A DNA stretch of 54,538 nt from an uncultured Bacteroidales bacterium (GTDB lineage Bacteria > Bacteroidota > Bacteroidia > Bacteroidales > Muribaculaceae), in assembly GCA_946011725.1 (NCBI GenBank), contig CAMGBT010000008.1:1-54538 (forward strand). The letters run 5' to 3'. Position numbers and translations under genes: made by a program. Every line of letters starts with the position of its first letter. The stretch's first letter is position 1. This document shows, piece by piece, positions 15,370 through 24,923 of this stretch. A model generated the notes under the pieces. That model had not been told where the DNA came from. It saw only the letters and a list, made by a program, of their open reading frames with translations, and did no database searches.

Positions 15370-16056
15370 CTAAAAGAGGGTGGCGAGGCGCTCTTTGAGG
15401 ATTTTGACGCCTTCGGAGGCGCCGGCGCGGATTACTTCCACGCCGTCGGGAACGGCGGCGGGGTGCGGGTCGATGTAGAAGATGGGCACACCGCGGCGCA
15501 CGTATTGGATGAGGGCGGCGGCGGGGTACACCACCAAGGAGGTGCCGATGATGACGAACACGTCGGCTTCGGCCACAATGTTCACGGCGGGGTCGAAGTT
15601 GGGCACTGACTCTTGGAAGAAGACGATGTGAGGGCGCACGTAGTGGCCGTCGATGACGGTGGTGACGGTGGTGTCGAGGTGGTCGCGGTCGAGGGTGAAG
15701 ACGCAGTCTTCATCGTCGATGGCGCGCACCTTCATCAGTTCGCCGTGCAGATGGAGCACGTTCGACGAGCCGGCGCGTTCGTGCAAATCGTCGATGTTCT
15801 GAGTGATTATGCGCACGTCAAAGTCCTTCTCCAGGTCCACCAAGCCGAGGTGGCCGGCATTGGGCCGGCAGTCAACGAGTTGGTGGCGGCGCTCATTGTA
15901 GAATTTGTGAATGAGGGCGGGGTTGCGGCGGTAGCCATCGGCCGAGGCCACGTCCATCACCGGATACTCTTCCCAAAGGCCGTCGCTATCGCGGAAGGTG
16001 CGGATGCCGCTCTCGGCGCTCATGCCCGCACCGGTGGAGATTACGAGTTTTTTCAT
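15370..16056 (-). CDS. cobB: SIR2-family NAD-dependent deacylase
   Basis: The 228-residue protein shows the sirtuin motifs GAGMSAESGIRTFR (NAD binding), TQNIDDLHERAG, the catalytic histidine in VLHLHGEL, and GTSLVVYPAAAL. The two CxxC pairs of the structural zinc site of classical sirtuins are absent; the region after HGEL has only one cysteine (EDCVFTLDRDHLD). Related zinc-less SIR2 proteins are known in Bacteroidetes. It would remove acyl groups from lysines using NAD. It starts 7 bases after ftsZ and so is likely co-expressed with division genes. Confidence 0.88.
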   Translation of the reverse strand: MKKLVISTGAGMSAESGIRTFRDSDGLWEEYPVMDVASADGYRRNPALIHKFYNERRHQLVDCRPNAGHLGLVDLEKDFDVRIITQNIDDLHERAGSSNVLHLHGELMKVRAIDDEDCVFTLDRDHLDTTVTTVIDGHYVRPHIVFFQESVPNFDPAVNIVAEADVFVIIGTSLVVYPAAALIQYVRRGVPIFYIDPHPAAVPDGVEVIRAGASEGVKILKERLATLF

Positions 16057-16063
16057 AGGAGAA

Positions 16064-17407
16064 TCAATTAAAATCGTCGGCGGAGAAGTTGATTACATTC
16101 GGGCCGGAGAGCGGTTCGGGGGCTGTGGTAGCAGCCGGAGAGGCGGGTGCTGAGGCGGCGGCGGGAGTCACCGGTTTGAGGCGTTTATCGCGCGAGAAAG
16201 TGGGTGTTTTGGCAAAGTTTTCGATGGCTGTGTCGTCGTCGAGGTCGTTGAAGGTGAGCAGGATATAGTTTTGTGTTTCCTTTTCGCGCTCGATTTGCTC
16301 CACTTTGTCGGCGCCGTACACGCTGCTGATAATGTTCTTGTCGATGGCGCCGGGGGCGGAGGCGGCGGGCTTGGTAGAGGGGGAGAAGGTGCCGGCTTTT
16401 TCGCCGATAGAGACGTCGAAACCGGACGCGAGGATGGTGAATTTGACCTTGTCGCCGAGGGATTCGTCGTAGGTGATACCCCAGATAACGTCCACTTCCT
16501 CTTCCACGCGGTTGATGAACTCGTTGAGTTCGATGGCTTCGGCGGTTTTGAACTTATCATTGGCGGTGCGTGAGTAGTAGAGGTTGAAGAGGATGCGTTT
16601 GGACGAGAGCACGTCGGTGTTCTTGAGCAGCGGCGAGTGGAGTGCGTCTTGGATGGCCTTGGTGACGCGGTGTTCGCCTTCGCCATAGCCCACGGCGATG
16701 ATGGCGGTGCCGCCGTCGCGCAGGGTGGTGTTGACGTCGTTGAAGTCGAGGTTGATGTAACCTTTTTTGGTGATGATCTCGGCGATGGAGCTGGCGGCAG
16801 TGGAGAGGATGTCGTCGGCGGATTCGAAGGCACGTTCGAACTCAAAATCGGGGTAGATTTCGATGAGGCGTTCGTTGTTGACGATCATGATAGCGTCCAC
16901 GTACTTGCTCATCTGCTCAGCGCCGGCGAGCGCTTTATTGATTTTGCGCATGCCTTCGAACATGAACGGAATGGTGACGATGCCGATGGTGAGCAGTCCG
17001 CGCTCTTTGGCGATACGGGCCACGATGGGTCCGGCGCCGGTACCGGTGCCGCCGCCCATGCCGGCGGTTACGAACACCATGTCGAGGTCGTCGTTGAAGA
17101 TGGCATCGATGTCGGCGGCGGATTCTTCGGCGGCGGCTTGCGCCAGGGCGGGATCGTTGCCGGCGCCGCGGCCGCGGGTGGTGGTGGGGCCGATTAAGAG
17201 TTTATTGGGTACGGAGGAGGAGTCGAGCGCTTGCTTATCGGTATTAACTACCACAAACGACACATGCTCAACGTTTTGGTGGAACATGTGATTGACGGCA
17301 TTGTTGCCGCCACCGCCCACACCCACCACGATGATGCGGTTAGGGTCTTGCTGAGCATCCGGGCCGGCGGTATATTTATCGAGATATTGAGTATCTTCAG
17401 GAGCCAT
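16064..17407 (-). CDS. ftsZ: cell division protein FtsZ
   Basis: The 447-residue protein has the GTP-binding motifs VGVGGGGNNAVNHM (28-41) and the tubulin signature GMGGGTGTGAGP (116-127), with IPFMFEGMRK and the C-terminal domain including the T7 loop (YINLDFNDVNTTL). A long linker rich in alanine and proline follows and the C-terminal peptide ends PNVINFSADDFN, as expected for binding FtsA. FtsZ polymerises into the Z-ring that positions septation. It lies 39 bases after ftsA and 7 before the sirtuin. Confidence 0.97.
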   Translation of the reverse strand: MAPEDTQYLDKYTAGPDAQQDPNRIIVVGVGGGGNNAVNHMFHQNVEHVSFVVVNTDKQALDSSSVPNKLLIGPTTTRGRGAGNDPALAQAAAEESAADIDAIFNDDLDMVFVTAGMGGGTGTGAGPIVARIAKERGLLTIGIVTIPFMFEGMRKINKALAGAEQMSKYVDAIMIVNNERLIEIYPDFEFERAFESADDILSTAASSIAEIITKKGYINLDFNDVNTTLRDGGTAIIAVGYGEGEHRVTKAIQDALHSPLLKNTDVLSSKRILFNLYYSRTANDKFKTAEAIELNEFINRVEEEVDVIWGITYDESLGDKVKFTILASGFDVSIGEKAGTFSPSTKPAASAPGAIDKNIISSVYGADKVEQIEREKETQNYILLTFNDLDDDTAIENFAKTPTFSRDKRLKPVTPAAASAPASPAATTAPEPLSGPNVINFSADDFN

Positions 17408-17446
17408 AATTGATTAGTTTAAAGCGTTTTGGGGATGTGGCAGTGA

Positions 17447-18847
17447 TTATTTATCGAGGTCGTCATCGTCGTCTTCGACGGGAGGCACGAAGTAGTCTTT
17501 AAAGCCTCTGAGGAAGCGAACCAGGTGGTTGCGGGTTTCGTTGGCGGTGGGGGCGGCGGGCGGGAGCTCGTCGGCGGGGTCGGGGTCGTCGATTAAGTCG
17601 GAATCGCTTTCGTTACCATCGACCACATAAGCCACGGTAGCGGTATGGGCGGCGGCCACCGGCTGCGCTTCCGGCTCGGCTTCGGGCTGCGGCTCCGCTA
17701 CTTCAGGCTGCGGGAAGGTGAGGCATGAGTCGGTGAAATGGTCGGCAGCGAACAGGGCCAGGGCCACCACATCGATGTTGGCATTGCCGGCGCCGGTGCG
17801 CACGCGTTCGGGGGCGGAAGCCGGGCGCACGTGCATCTTGGTGCGGGCTTCGAGCATCTCCTTGAAGCCGCGCAAACGGGCGCCGCCGCCGGTGAGCACG
17901 ATGCCGGCGGCCAATTCGCCGGGTTTGATATTGTAGGCAGCTATCAGGGCGTTGATGTTGGCGATGATTTCGCCCACGCGGGCCGACACGAAGTTGGTGA
18001 TTTCGCGGGTTTCGGCATCGGTGATGGCATTGATGGCCACGCGGTCGGAGATGGCTTCGCCCTTGGTGCATTTAACGTTTTCGGCGGCGTCCTCGGTGAT
18101 GGAGAGGCCGGCGCAGAGGTCGCGGGTGATGTTCGACGAGCCCATGGGGAGCACGGCGGTCATTTGCAGAGCGTCTTCGCGGTATACGGCCAGGGTGGTG
18201 GTTTCGGCGCCGAAGTCAATAAGCAAGCAGCCGATTTGGCGCTCGGAATCGGTGAGCAGCATGTCGGCCAAGGCCATGGGGCGCACGATGTATTTGCGGT
18301 TGATTTCCTCCTCGTGGGATTCGATTTTCAGGCGTTCGAGCGCGCGGCGGTTTTCGCCGGAGGCGGTGACGATGGTGAATTCGCCGCGGACGGAGTTGCC
18401 GAATACGCCGATGAGCTTTTTGACCTCGGCGTTGTCGACGAAGTAGCGGCGGTGGCTCACGGCGAGGATGTCGCGACCGGGCACCGGGGTGGCCACGGCT
18501 TGGCGGCGGAGGCGGTCGAGGGTGGTGTCGGTGATTTCAGCTTCCACGCCTTGCGACACGGTGGCTTCCACGTGCTTGGAGCAGAGCGAGCGGCCGCCTT
18601 CGGCCACGAACACGGTGGAGATGCGTCCGCCGTTGAGGCGGGGATTGTTTTCGAGGCGACGGATGATGTCGTCGATGCGAGCGGAAGCTTCGCGGGCGTT
18701 GAGCACGCGCCCATAGCGCACGCTACCGCCGGCGTCGGATTCTTCCACCGCCAGCACATTGATGGCCGCCTGCTGATCGACTGTGGCCACAATGCCTTTA
18801 ATTTTCGAGCTGCCAATTTCGATGGCGGCTATATATCTTGGATCCAT
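17447..18847 (-). CDS. ftsA: cell division protein FtsA
   Basis: The 466-residue actin-fold protein has AAIEIGSSKIKGIVATV (phosphate 1), CLLIDFGAETTTLAVY (phosphate 2) and GIVLTGGGARLRGF (adenosine motif). The C-terminal section after about residue 370 is an acidic, alanine- and proline-rich linker (repeats of PEAEPEAQP type) leading to FLRGFKDYFV, a likely amphipathic membrane-targeting helix, then an acidic tail. FtsA anchors FtsZ to the membrane and recruits later division proteins. It follows ftsQ by 34 bases. Confidence 0.95.
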   Translation of the reverse strand: MDPRYIAAIEIGSSKIKGIVATVDQQAAINVLAVEESDAGGSVRYGRVLNAREASARIDDIIRRLENNPRLNGGRISTVFVAEGGRSLCSKHVEATVSQGVEAEITDTTLDRLRRQAVATPVPGRDILAVSHRRYFVDNAEVKKLIGVFGNSVRGEFTIVTASGENRRALERLKIESHEEEINRKYIVRPMALADMLLTDSERQIGCLLIDFGAETTTLAVYREDALQMTAVLPMGSSNITRDLCAGLSITEDAAENVKCTKGEAISDRVAINAITDAETREITNFVSARVGEIIANINALIAAYNIKPGELAAGIVLTGGGARLRGFKEMLEARTKMHVRPASAPERVRTGAGNANIDVVALALFAADHFTDSCLTFPQPEVAEPQPEAEPEAQPVAAAHTATVAYVVDGNESDSDLIDDPDPADELPPAAPTANETRNHLVRFLRGFKDYFVPPVEDDDDDLDK

Positions 18848-18881
18848 AGAGTTGAGTATTTATTTAGAGAACCGGTTTGTG

Positions 18882-19733
18882 TTATTGTTTCTTTGCAAGG
18901 ATTGAATCGGGGATGGCGCTGCTCATGGTGGCGACGTCGTCGACATAGTCGGGCAACTCGCCTTCGGTGGGTAATATGCTTTGCTGCAGCTCCTTATCGC
19001 GGCGGGTGGCCACGATGCTGCCGCGCCATTTCACCGAGATGGTGTCGTAGGTTTCCCAACCGCGCACCGGCATCACTTTATTGTAGAACACGGTGAGGCG
19101 GCGGAATTTGTTGTCGACGCAGGTGGTGTCGCCGAAGTTGATGACGTGCCCGCGGATGGTTGGCACTAAGATGATGTCGCCGTTGGCTTGCTGCTTGACG
19201 GTTGACACCAGCGCGTCGGCCTGCGGGTGGGCGGAGATGTAGTCGAGCAGCGGCAGCAGGCGAGTGACGGGGTGCTGCGCGGTGAAGTGCCCGAGCACCA
19301 CGGGGACGTCGAGGTGATAGCGGGGCTCGGCGCCGATGCGCTTGCCTTCGTAGTTGACGTAATACGACAGGCCGTTGTCGAACACGCGCGCCACGGGCTG
19401 CATCGACACCACCTCAATGACCAGGGTGCCGTTATTGGAGGCGTAGACATTAACCGTTTGGAACTTGTCGCAGCTGCGGAGCTTGCGTTCGAGCGAGTCG
19501 AGGTTGACTTGCGAGCGCGGCCGCGAAGAAATCCACTGCCCGATGTTGCCACATTCATGCACTACGTCGCTGTCCGACACGAATCCGCTGTGGATGGAAT
19601 CCACCAGCGCGATGCGATAGCCGGCGTATGGGTCGGCGGCCGCCACTGCCTTAGTGATGGGGAGCATCACGATGCAGTAGGCCACTAACAGCAGCGTTAA
19701 AACGCAGTATATTATGCAGTTACGGTTAATCAT
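18882..19733 (-). CDS. ftsQ: cell division protein FtsQ/DivIB-like
   Basis: The ATG at 19733 (MINRNCIIYCVLTLLLVAYC) is preferred over the longest frame because it puts the membrane anchor at the very N-terminus and overlaps the murC stop by 8 bases. The 283-residue product has one N-terminal membrane segment followed by a periplasmic region with a POTRA-like start (YRIALVDSIHSGFVSDSDVV...) and beta-rich FtsQ domain. The sequence is divergent, as is usual for Bacteroidetes FtsQ; position between murC and ftsA supports the call. It links the early and late divisome. Confidence 0.85.
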   Translation of the reverse strand: MINRNCIIYCVLTLLLVAYCIVMLPITKAVAAADPYAGYRIALVDSIHSGFVSDSDVVHECGNIGQWISSRPRSQVNLDSLERKLRSCDKFQTVNVYASNNGTLVIEVVSMQPVARVFDNGLSYYVNYEGKRIGAEPRYHLDVPVVLGHFTAQHPVTRLLPLLDYISAHPQADALVSTVKQQANGDIILVPTIRGHVINFGDTTCVDNKFRRLTVFYNKVMPVRGWETYDTISVKWRGSIVATRRDKELQQSILPTEGELPDYVDDVATMSSAIPDSILAKKQ

Positions 19734-21114
19734 TCGGGTAAGAAATGCAATGTTCAGGGTCGATTTCGCGGCAGAGACGGGGCACTTCAAAGCTGAGGTC
19801 GCCGGCTCCGAGAGTCAATAGCACCTCAAAGTTACGATTTTTCATCGTATTTACAAAATCTTTCTTCAAAATCAGCGATTTATCTGCCACGGTGACGCGG
19901 TCGAAGATGATTTTGGAGGTCACGCCGGGAATAGGCTCCTCGCGGGCGGGGTAGATGTCGGCGAGGATAACGCTGTCGGCCTGCGAGAGTGCGGCGGCAA
20001 ACTCGGGGGCGAAGTCGCGGGTGCGGGTGTAGAGGTGGGGCTGGAATGCCACGGTGAGGTGGCGGTTGGGATAGAGCGCGCGCACCGAGGCTATGGAGTT
20101 GAGCACTTCGTCGGGGTGGTGGGCATAGTCGTCGATTACCACCTTGTCGGCTTTGAGGTGGAACTGGAAGCGGCGCTCCACACCGGGGTAAGATGCCACG
20201 GCGCGGCGGGCGGTCTCGGGGTCGAGTTCGCCGGTGAGGTAGCAAGCGCCGAGGGCCGACACGGCGTTGAGCACGTTCACGTCGACCGGCACGCCGAGGT
20301 CGATGTCGGCGATGCGGCCGCCGGGGTACACGAAGTCGAAGGTGATGTGTCCCTCGCTGCGGCGGATGTTGTCGGCATGGAAGTCGCCCTCGTCGCGGTT
20401 GAAGGTGTATATCTTAACGCCTTGAGGCACACGCGGTTGCATCTTCAATCCGGTGCGCATCAGCAGGAAGCCGTCGGGCTTGATCAGCTCGGTGAAATGG
20501 GCGAACGATTCGAGGTAAGCCTCCTCGGAGCCGTAGATGTCGAGGTGGTCGGGGTCGGTGGCATTGACCACGGCGATGTAGGGTCGCAGTTGGTGGAATG
20601 AGCGGTCGTATTCGTCGGCTTCGACCACGGTGTAGGGCGAGGTGGGGCTGAGGATGAGGTTGGAGTTATAGCCCAGCAGGATACCGCCGAGGAAGGCGTT
20701 GCAGTCCACCGCGTGAGAGTGGAGGATGTGCGCGGCCATCGACGAAGTGGTGGTTTTGCCGTGGGTGCCGGAGAAGCACAACGACTTGGTGGGGTTGGCT
20801 ATGTGGCCCAGGGCGGCGGCGCGTTTGAGCAGGTTGAACCCGCACTCGCGGAAGAAGGTCATCACCGCCGAATCGTGCGGCACGGCCGGGGTGTACACCA
20901 CCATGGTGTCGGCCGCCGGGGTGCGGAATTCAGCAGGCACGGCGCGCTCCACGTCGTCGTCGAAGCAGATGTTCACGCCCTCGGCTATGAGTTGGCGGGT
21001 GAGCGGCGAGGGGGTGCGGTCATAGCCGGCCACGGTGAGCCCGCGCGAGAGGAAGTAACGCTCCAACGCGGCCATGCCGATGCCGCCGGCGCCGATGAAA
21101 TATACTCGTTTCAT
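19726..21114 (-). CDS. murC: UDP-N-acetylmuramate--L-alanine ligase
   Basis: The 462-residue protein has the N-terminal UDP-binding Rossmann motif FIGAGGIGMAALERYFLSRG, the ATP-binding loop FSGTHGKTTTSSMAAH (about 112-127) and the C-terminal Mur ligase segment DDYAHHPDEV. It adds L-alanine to UDP-MurNAc in the cytoplasm, the first amino acid of the stem peptide. The start overlaps the murG stop by 4 bases and the end overlaps ftsQ by 8. Confidence 0.96.
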   Translation of the reverse strand: MKRVYFIGAGGIGMAALERYFLSRGLTVAGYDRTPSPLTRQLIAEGVNICFDDDVERAVPAEFRTPAADTMVVYTPAVPHDSAVMTFFRECGFNLLKRAAALGHIANPTKSLCFSGTHGKTTTSSMAAHILHSHAVDCNAFLGGILLGYNSNLILSPTSPYTVVEADEYDRSFHQLRPYIAVVNATDPDHLDIYGSEEAYLESFAHFTELIKPDGFLLMRTGLKMQPRVPQGVKIYTFNRDEGDFHADNIRRSEGHITFDFVYPGGRIADIDLGVPVDVNVLNAVSALGACYLTGELDPETARRAVASYPGVERRFQFHLKADKVVIDDYAHHPDEVLNSIASVRALYPNRHLTVAFQPHLYTRTRDFAPEFAAALSQADSVILADIYPAREEPIPGVTSKIIFDRVTVADKSLILKKDFVNTMKNRNFEVLLTLGAGDLSFEVPRLCREIDPEHCISYPND

Positions 21115-22232
21115 TTCGTTTGCTGATGTTTAAGGATGATACGCTCGGCAGCGTCGACGATGCGTTCGTCGGCGTCGGGCAGAGCCATTTTCAGGATGTT
21201 TTCGCTCAGATGCTTGCGGGCGGCTTCATTGGCCACGAGACGGCGGATTTCCGGCACCAATTTTTGGTGGGCGTCGGCATCGAGGATCATCGAAGCGGCG
21301 TGGCGGTCGGCCAGGGCGAGCGCGTTCTTGCGCTGGTGGTCTTCGGCCACGTTGGGCGAGGGCACCAAGATGGTGGGCTTGCCCAGGAGCTGGAGCTCGC
21401 TGATGGTGCCGGCGCCGGCGCGGCTCACCACTAAGTCGGCGGCGCGGTAGGCGGTGGCCATGTCGGAGATGAAGACGGTGGCGCGCACGTCGGCGCGACC
21501 CTTGACGGCGTCGATGCCGATTTGCTCGCCGGCCTTGCCGGTTTGCCAAAGCAGCTGGGTGTTGCCGTCGAGCAGAGTGTCGAGGCCGTCGGCGATGGTG
21601 GTGTTGATGGTGCGAGCGCCGAGGCTGCCGCCCACCACCATCACCAGCGGACGGTTGGGGTCGAAGCCGAGCGAGGCCTTGGCCTGCTCGGGGGTGAGGG
21701 ACACTTGGAACAGCGCGGCGCGCACCGGGTTGCCGGTGAGGGTGATCACCTCCTTGGGGAAGAAGCGCTCCATACCGGGATAGGCGGTGCAGATGGCTTC
21801 GGCCTTGGCGGCCAGCAGTTTATTGGTGACGCCGGCGTAGGAGTTCTGCTCTTGCAGCAAGGTGGGCACGCCGGCTCGTTGGGCGGCTTTGAGCGTGGGG
21901 CCGGAGGCGTAGCCACCCACGCCGATGGCTATCTGCGGGCGAAATTCGCGCACGATGCGGCGCGCTTTGAGGATGCTGCGGAAGAGTTTGAACAGCACGG
22001 GGATGTTGCGCCACAGGCGCTTGCGGTCGAAGCCGGCCACGGGCAAGCCTACGATTTCGTAGCCGGCCGCGGGCACGCGCTCCATTTCCATGCGGCCCAG
22101 AGCGCCCACGAACAGGATTTTGGCGTCGGGATTTCGCCGGGTGATGGCGGCTGCGATCGACAGGGCGGGGAAGATGTGGCCGCCGGTGCCGCCGCCGCTG
22201 ATAAGTATGCGTTGGAAAACTTGTTCGGACAT
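21111..22232 (-). CDS. murG: UDP-GlcNAc transferase MurG (lipid II synthase)
   Basis: The 373-residue GT28 enzyme starts with ILISGGGTGGHIFPALSIA, the conserved glycine-rich loop for lipid I contact, followed by IGVGGYASGPTLKAAQRAG and the C-terminal donor-binding segment VVSRAGAGTISELQLLGKPT. It transfers GlcNAc to lipid I on the inner membrane face. It lies 2 bases after ftsW and overlaps murC by 4. Confidence 0.96.
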   Translation of the reverse strand: MSEQVFQRILISGGGTGGHIFPALSIAAAITRRNPDAKILFVGALGRMEMERVPAAGYEIVGLPVAGFDRKRLWRNIPVLFKLFRSILKARRIVREFRPQIAIGVGGYASGPTLKAAQRAGVPTLLQEQNSYAGVTNKLLAAKAEAICTAYPGMERFFPKEVITLTGNPVRAALFQVSLTPEQAKASLGFDPNRPLVMVVGGSLGARTINTTIADGLDTLLDGNTQLLWQTGKAGEQIGIDAVKGRADVRATVFISDMATAYRAADLVVSRAGAGTISELQLLGKPTILVPSPNVAEDHQRKNALALADRHAASMILDADAHQKLVPEIRRLVANEAARKHLSENILKMALPDADERIVDAAERIILKHQQTK

Positions 22233-22234
22233 AA

Positions 22235-23551
22235 TCAGATTTGAGAGGGGTTATCGGTTGCTAAATGTTCGGGGAGCGAGCTGAGCTCGTGGCGGAAGGC
22301 GTCTTCGTCGTCGTTATTGCGAGCGGCCCATTTCGACACGGAGAGCATAATGCCCAAGGCCATCGAGGTGGCCAAGATGGATATGCCGCCCTTGGAAATC
22401 AGCGGCAAGGGCTGACCCGACACGGGGAACACGCCCACCACGATGGCCACGTGGAACAGCGCCTGCAAGCAAATCACCAGCGCGCACCCTATCACTAACA
22501 GGCACGCCGGCGAACTCTTCACAGTCATAGCCAACCGTCCCGCTCGCCCTAATAAGAATAGGTACAATAGTATCACTATGCAGGCCACCACCGCGCCTAA
22601 CTCTTCCACGATGATGGCGAAAATATAATCGGAGAAGGCCAGCGGCAAGCGTGCATTCTCGCGCGATTTGCCGATGCCTTGGCCTACCAGGCCGCCACGC
22701 GCTTGCGCCATGAAGCTCAGCTGGGCTTGCTTGTTGCTGTCGTCGACCGGTTCTTTCCACTTATCCCACACCAAATGGCGGGCGAAGCGGCCTTTCCACG
22801 TGAAGGCGCGGTTGTCGGCATCGTGGCTCTTGACATCTTCTTGGTTGATACGCGCCAACTCGATTTCCTCCTCGGTGGCTTCGTGGCTCGATGCCGAAAT
22901 CACTTTATACGCCAAAGCGATGCCGCCGAAGGCCATGTACACCATCAGCACCACACCCAGCTTGCGCCAGCTGATGCCGCCGATAATCATCATGCCGATG
23001 GAGATGCTCATCAGCAGCAGCGTGTTGGTCAATCCTTGGTTGAACAGCAACGCCGACGAGCCGCCCACCAATATTGCCGAGAGAACCACGCCGGCGGAGG
23101 CCACATCGTTGCGGCCGTTCTCGCGGGTGCGATAGCGGCTCAGCAACAGCGCTATCCCCAGAGCCACGGCCAGTTTGAGGAACTCGGCCGGCACAATCGT
23201 TTGGCCGAAGATTTGGATGGCGCGCAACTCGCCGTTAATCTTCGTGCCGCATATCAGCACCAAGATCATCAGCACGATGGAGCCGACCACGTAAAACGGT
23301 ATTACGCGGATGATGCGAGTGTAGTGAGTACGTTGAAGCCCCAACATCAGCAGGAAACCAAACACCAAGTAAACCACGTGGCTAATCAGCGGCTTGAAGA
23401 TGTCGTTGACTCGCACCTGCTGGCTCGAGGCGCTGAACAGCTCGATGATGGAGAAAATCACCAAACAGATATACGAGCCCCAGATGAATTTGTCCGCTCC
23501 GTGCTCGGTAGTTTGAGCGGTAGCGGTGGATGTGTCGGCTTTTTCGCTCAT
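22235..23551 (-). CDS. ftsW: SEDS glycosyltransferase FtsW
   Basis: The 438-residue protein has about ten hydrophobic segments after a polar N-terminus (SEKADTSTATAQTTEHG) and the SEDS signatures: QARGGLVGQGIGKSRENARLP (conserved in FtsW/RodA, containing the GxG.G.s motif), and the C-terminal PVSGQPLPLISKGGIS (GxxLPfiSyGGss). A large loop around residues 200-270 is rich in charged residues. FtsW polymerises lipid II at the septum with its partner PBP, here FtsI, encoded in the same cluster. Confidence 0.93.
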   Translation of the reverse strand: MSEKADTSTATAQTTEHGADKFIWGSYICLVIFSIIELFSASSQQVRVNDIFKPLISHVVYLVFGFLLMLGLQRTHYTRIIRVIPFYVVGSIVLMILVLICGTKINGELRAIQIFGQTIVPAEFLKLAVALGIALLLSRYRTRENGRNDVASAGVVLSAILVGGSSALLFNQGLTNTLLLMSISIGMMIIGGISWRKLGVVLMVYMAFGGIALAYKVISASSHEATEEEIELARINQEDVKSHDADNRAFTWKGRFARHLVWDKWKEPVDDSNKQAQLSFMAQARGGLVGQGIGKSRENARLPLAFSDYIFAIIVEELGAVVACIVILLYLFLLGRAGRLAMTVKSSPACLLVIGCALVICLQALFHVAIVVGVFPVSGQPLPLISKGGISILATSMALGIMLSVSKWAARNNDDEDAFRHELSSLPEHLATDNPSQI

Positions 23552-23556
23552 AATTA

Positions 23557-24921
23557 TCAGTGTTTGAGAGAGTTAACTAATGCTTTAAACTGTCGGCCGC
23601 GGTCTTCGTAGCTCTTGAACAAGTCGAACGAGGCGCAGCAGGGCGACAGCAACACGGTTTGGCCCGGCTGAGCCAAGCGGCGGCACTGCTCCACGGCTTC
23701 TTCGATGGAGTGAGTGTCGACAACGGGCAGGTCGGTGTGTTGGCCGAAGTAGTTGAGTATCTTGGCGTTATCCTTGCCCATGGCCACGATGGCCACCACT
23801 TTCTGCTTCACCAGCGGCAGGATTTCGCTATAGTCGTTGCCCTTGTCCTTGCCGCCGAGGATGAGCACGGTGGGGCGCTTCATGGCTTCGAGGGCATACC
23901 AGCAGGAGTTGACGTTGGTGGCTTTGGAGTCGTTGATCCACTCCACTTGGTCGATGGTGCCGGCCGGCTCGAGGCGGTGCTCCACCCCGGCGAAGTCGCT
24001 CAGCGCCGCGCGGATGTCGTCGCGGCGGATATTGAGCAAGCAAGCGCTGATGCCGGCGGCCATGGAGTTGTAGATGTTATGCAGGCCGTGCAGAGCCAAG
24101 TCGGCGCGGGGCATGGTCAGCGAGGTGCCGGGGGTGTTGATCACCAACTCGTCGTTGGCATCGATGTAGGCCACCGTGTTCTCCTCCTGCTTCTCGGCGA
24201 AGGGGAACATTCCGGCCTCGGTGGAGATTTGCTTGAGCTGGGCGGCGATTACGGGGTCGTCGTTCCAGAAGATGAAGGCATCCTGCGGGGTGAGGTTTTG
24301 GAGGATGCGGAATTTGGCGTTGACATAGTTCTGCATCTCGTAGCCGTAGCGGTCGAGGTGGTCGGGGGTGATGTTGAGCAGCACGGCGATGTTGGCCTTG
24401 AAGTCGTACATATTGTCGAGCTGGAAGCTGCTCAGCTCGATCACGTACACCGGGTGCGGGTCGCGGGCCACTTGCAGCGCCAGCGAGTTGCCGATATTGC
24501 CGGCCAGGCCGGCGTTGATGCCGGCGCGGCGCAGGATGTGGTAGATGAGCGAGGTGGTGGTGGTTTTGCCGTTCGAGCCGGTGATGCACACCATCTTGGC
24601 GTCGGTGTAGCGGCCGGCGAACTCAATCTCGCTGATGATGTGAATGCCTTGAGCCACAGCGGCTTGGATCACCGGTGCGGTGTCGGGTATGCCCGGGCTC
24701 TTGATGATTTCGCCCGCGGCGAGCACCTTCTCCATGGTGTGCTGTCCTTCCTCAAACGGAATCTGCTCCGCTTCCAATACCGCGCGGTATTTCGGAGCGA
24801 TTGAGGCATATTCGCTCACAAACACGTCAAAACCCTTGTCTTTGGCAAGGATGGCAGCGCCCACGCCGCTTTCGCCGGCGCCGAGCACCACAATCAAACC
24901 TTTTTTTGAAATATTTTGCAT
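23557..24921 (-). CDS. murD: UDP-N-acetylmuramoylalanine--D-glutamate ligase
   Basis: The 454-residue ligase has the Rossmann start IVVLGAGESGVGAAILAKDKG, ATP loop CITGSNGKTTTTSLIYH (about 112-128), the NITPDHLDRY segment and WINDSKATNVNS of the C-terminal domain. It adds D-glutamate to UDP-MurNAc-L-Ala in the cytoplasm. It is flanked by 2-base and 5-base gaps to mraY and ftsW, part of the tight cell-wall operon. Confidence 0.96.
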   Translation of the reverse strand: MQNISKKGLIVVLGAGESGVGAAILAKDKGFDVFVSEYASIAPKYRAVLEAEQIPFEEGQHTMEKVLAAGEIIKSPGIPDTAPVIQAAVAQGIHIISEIEFAGRYTDAKMVCITGSNGKTTTTSLIYHILRRAGINAGLAGNIGNSLALQVARDPHPVYVIELSSFQLDNMYDFKANIAVLLNITPDHLDRYGYEMQNYVNAKFRILQNLTPQDAFIFWNDDPVIAAQLKQISTEAGMFPFAEKQEENTVAYIDANDELVINTPGTSLTMPRADLALHGLHNIYNSMAAGISACLLNIRRDDIRAALSDFAGVEHRLEPAGTIDQVEWINDSKATNVNSCWYALEAMKRPTVLILGGKDKGNDYSEILPLVKQKVVAIVAMGKDNAKILNYFGQHTDLPVVDTHSIEEAVEQCRRLAQPGQTVLLSPCCASFDLFKSYEDRGRQFKALVNSLKH

Positions 24922-24923
24922 AA

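Noticed and set aside
17738..19096. 452-codon plus-strand ORF opposite ftsA and ftsQ
   Set aside because: It spans two well-supported genes on the other strand and has shadow-type composition.
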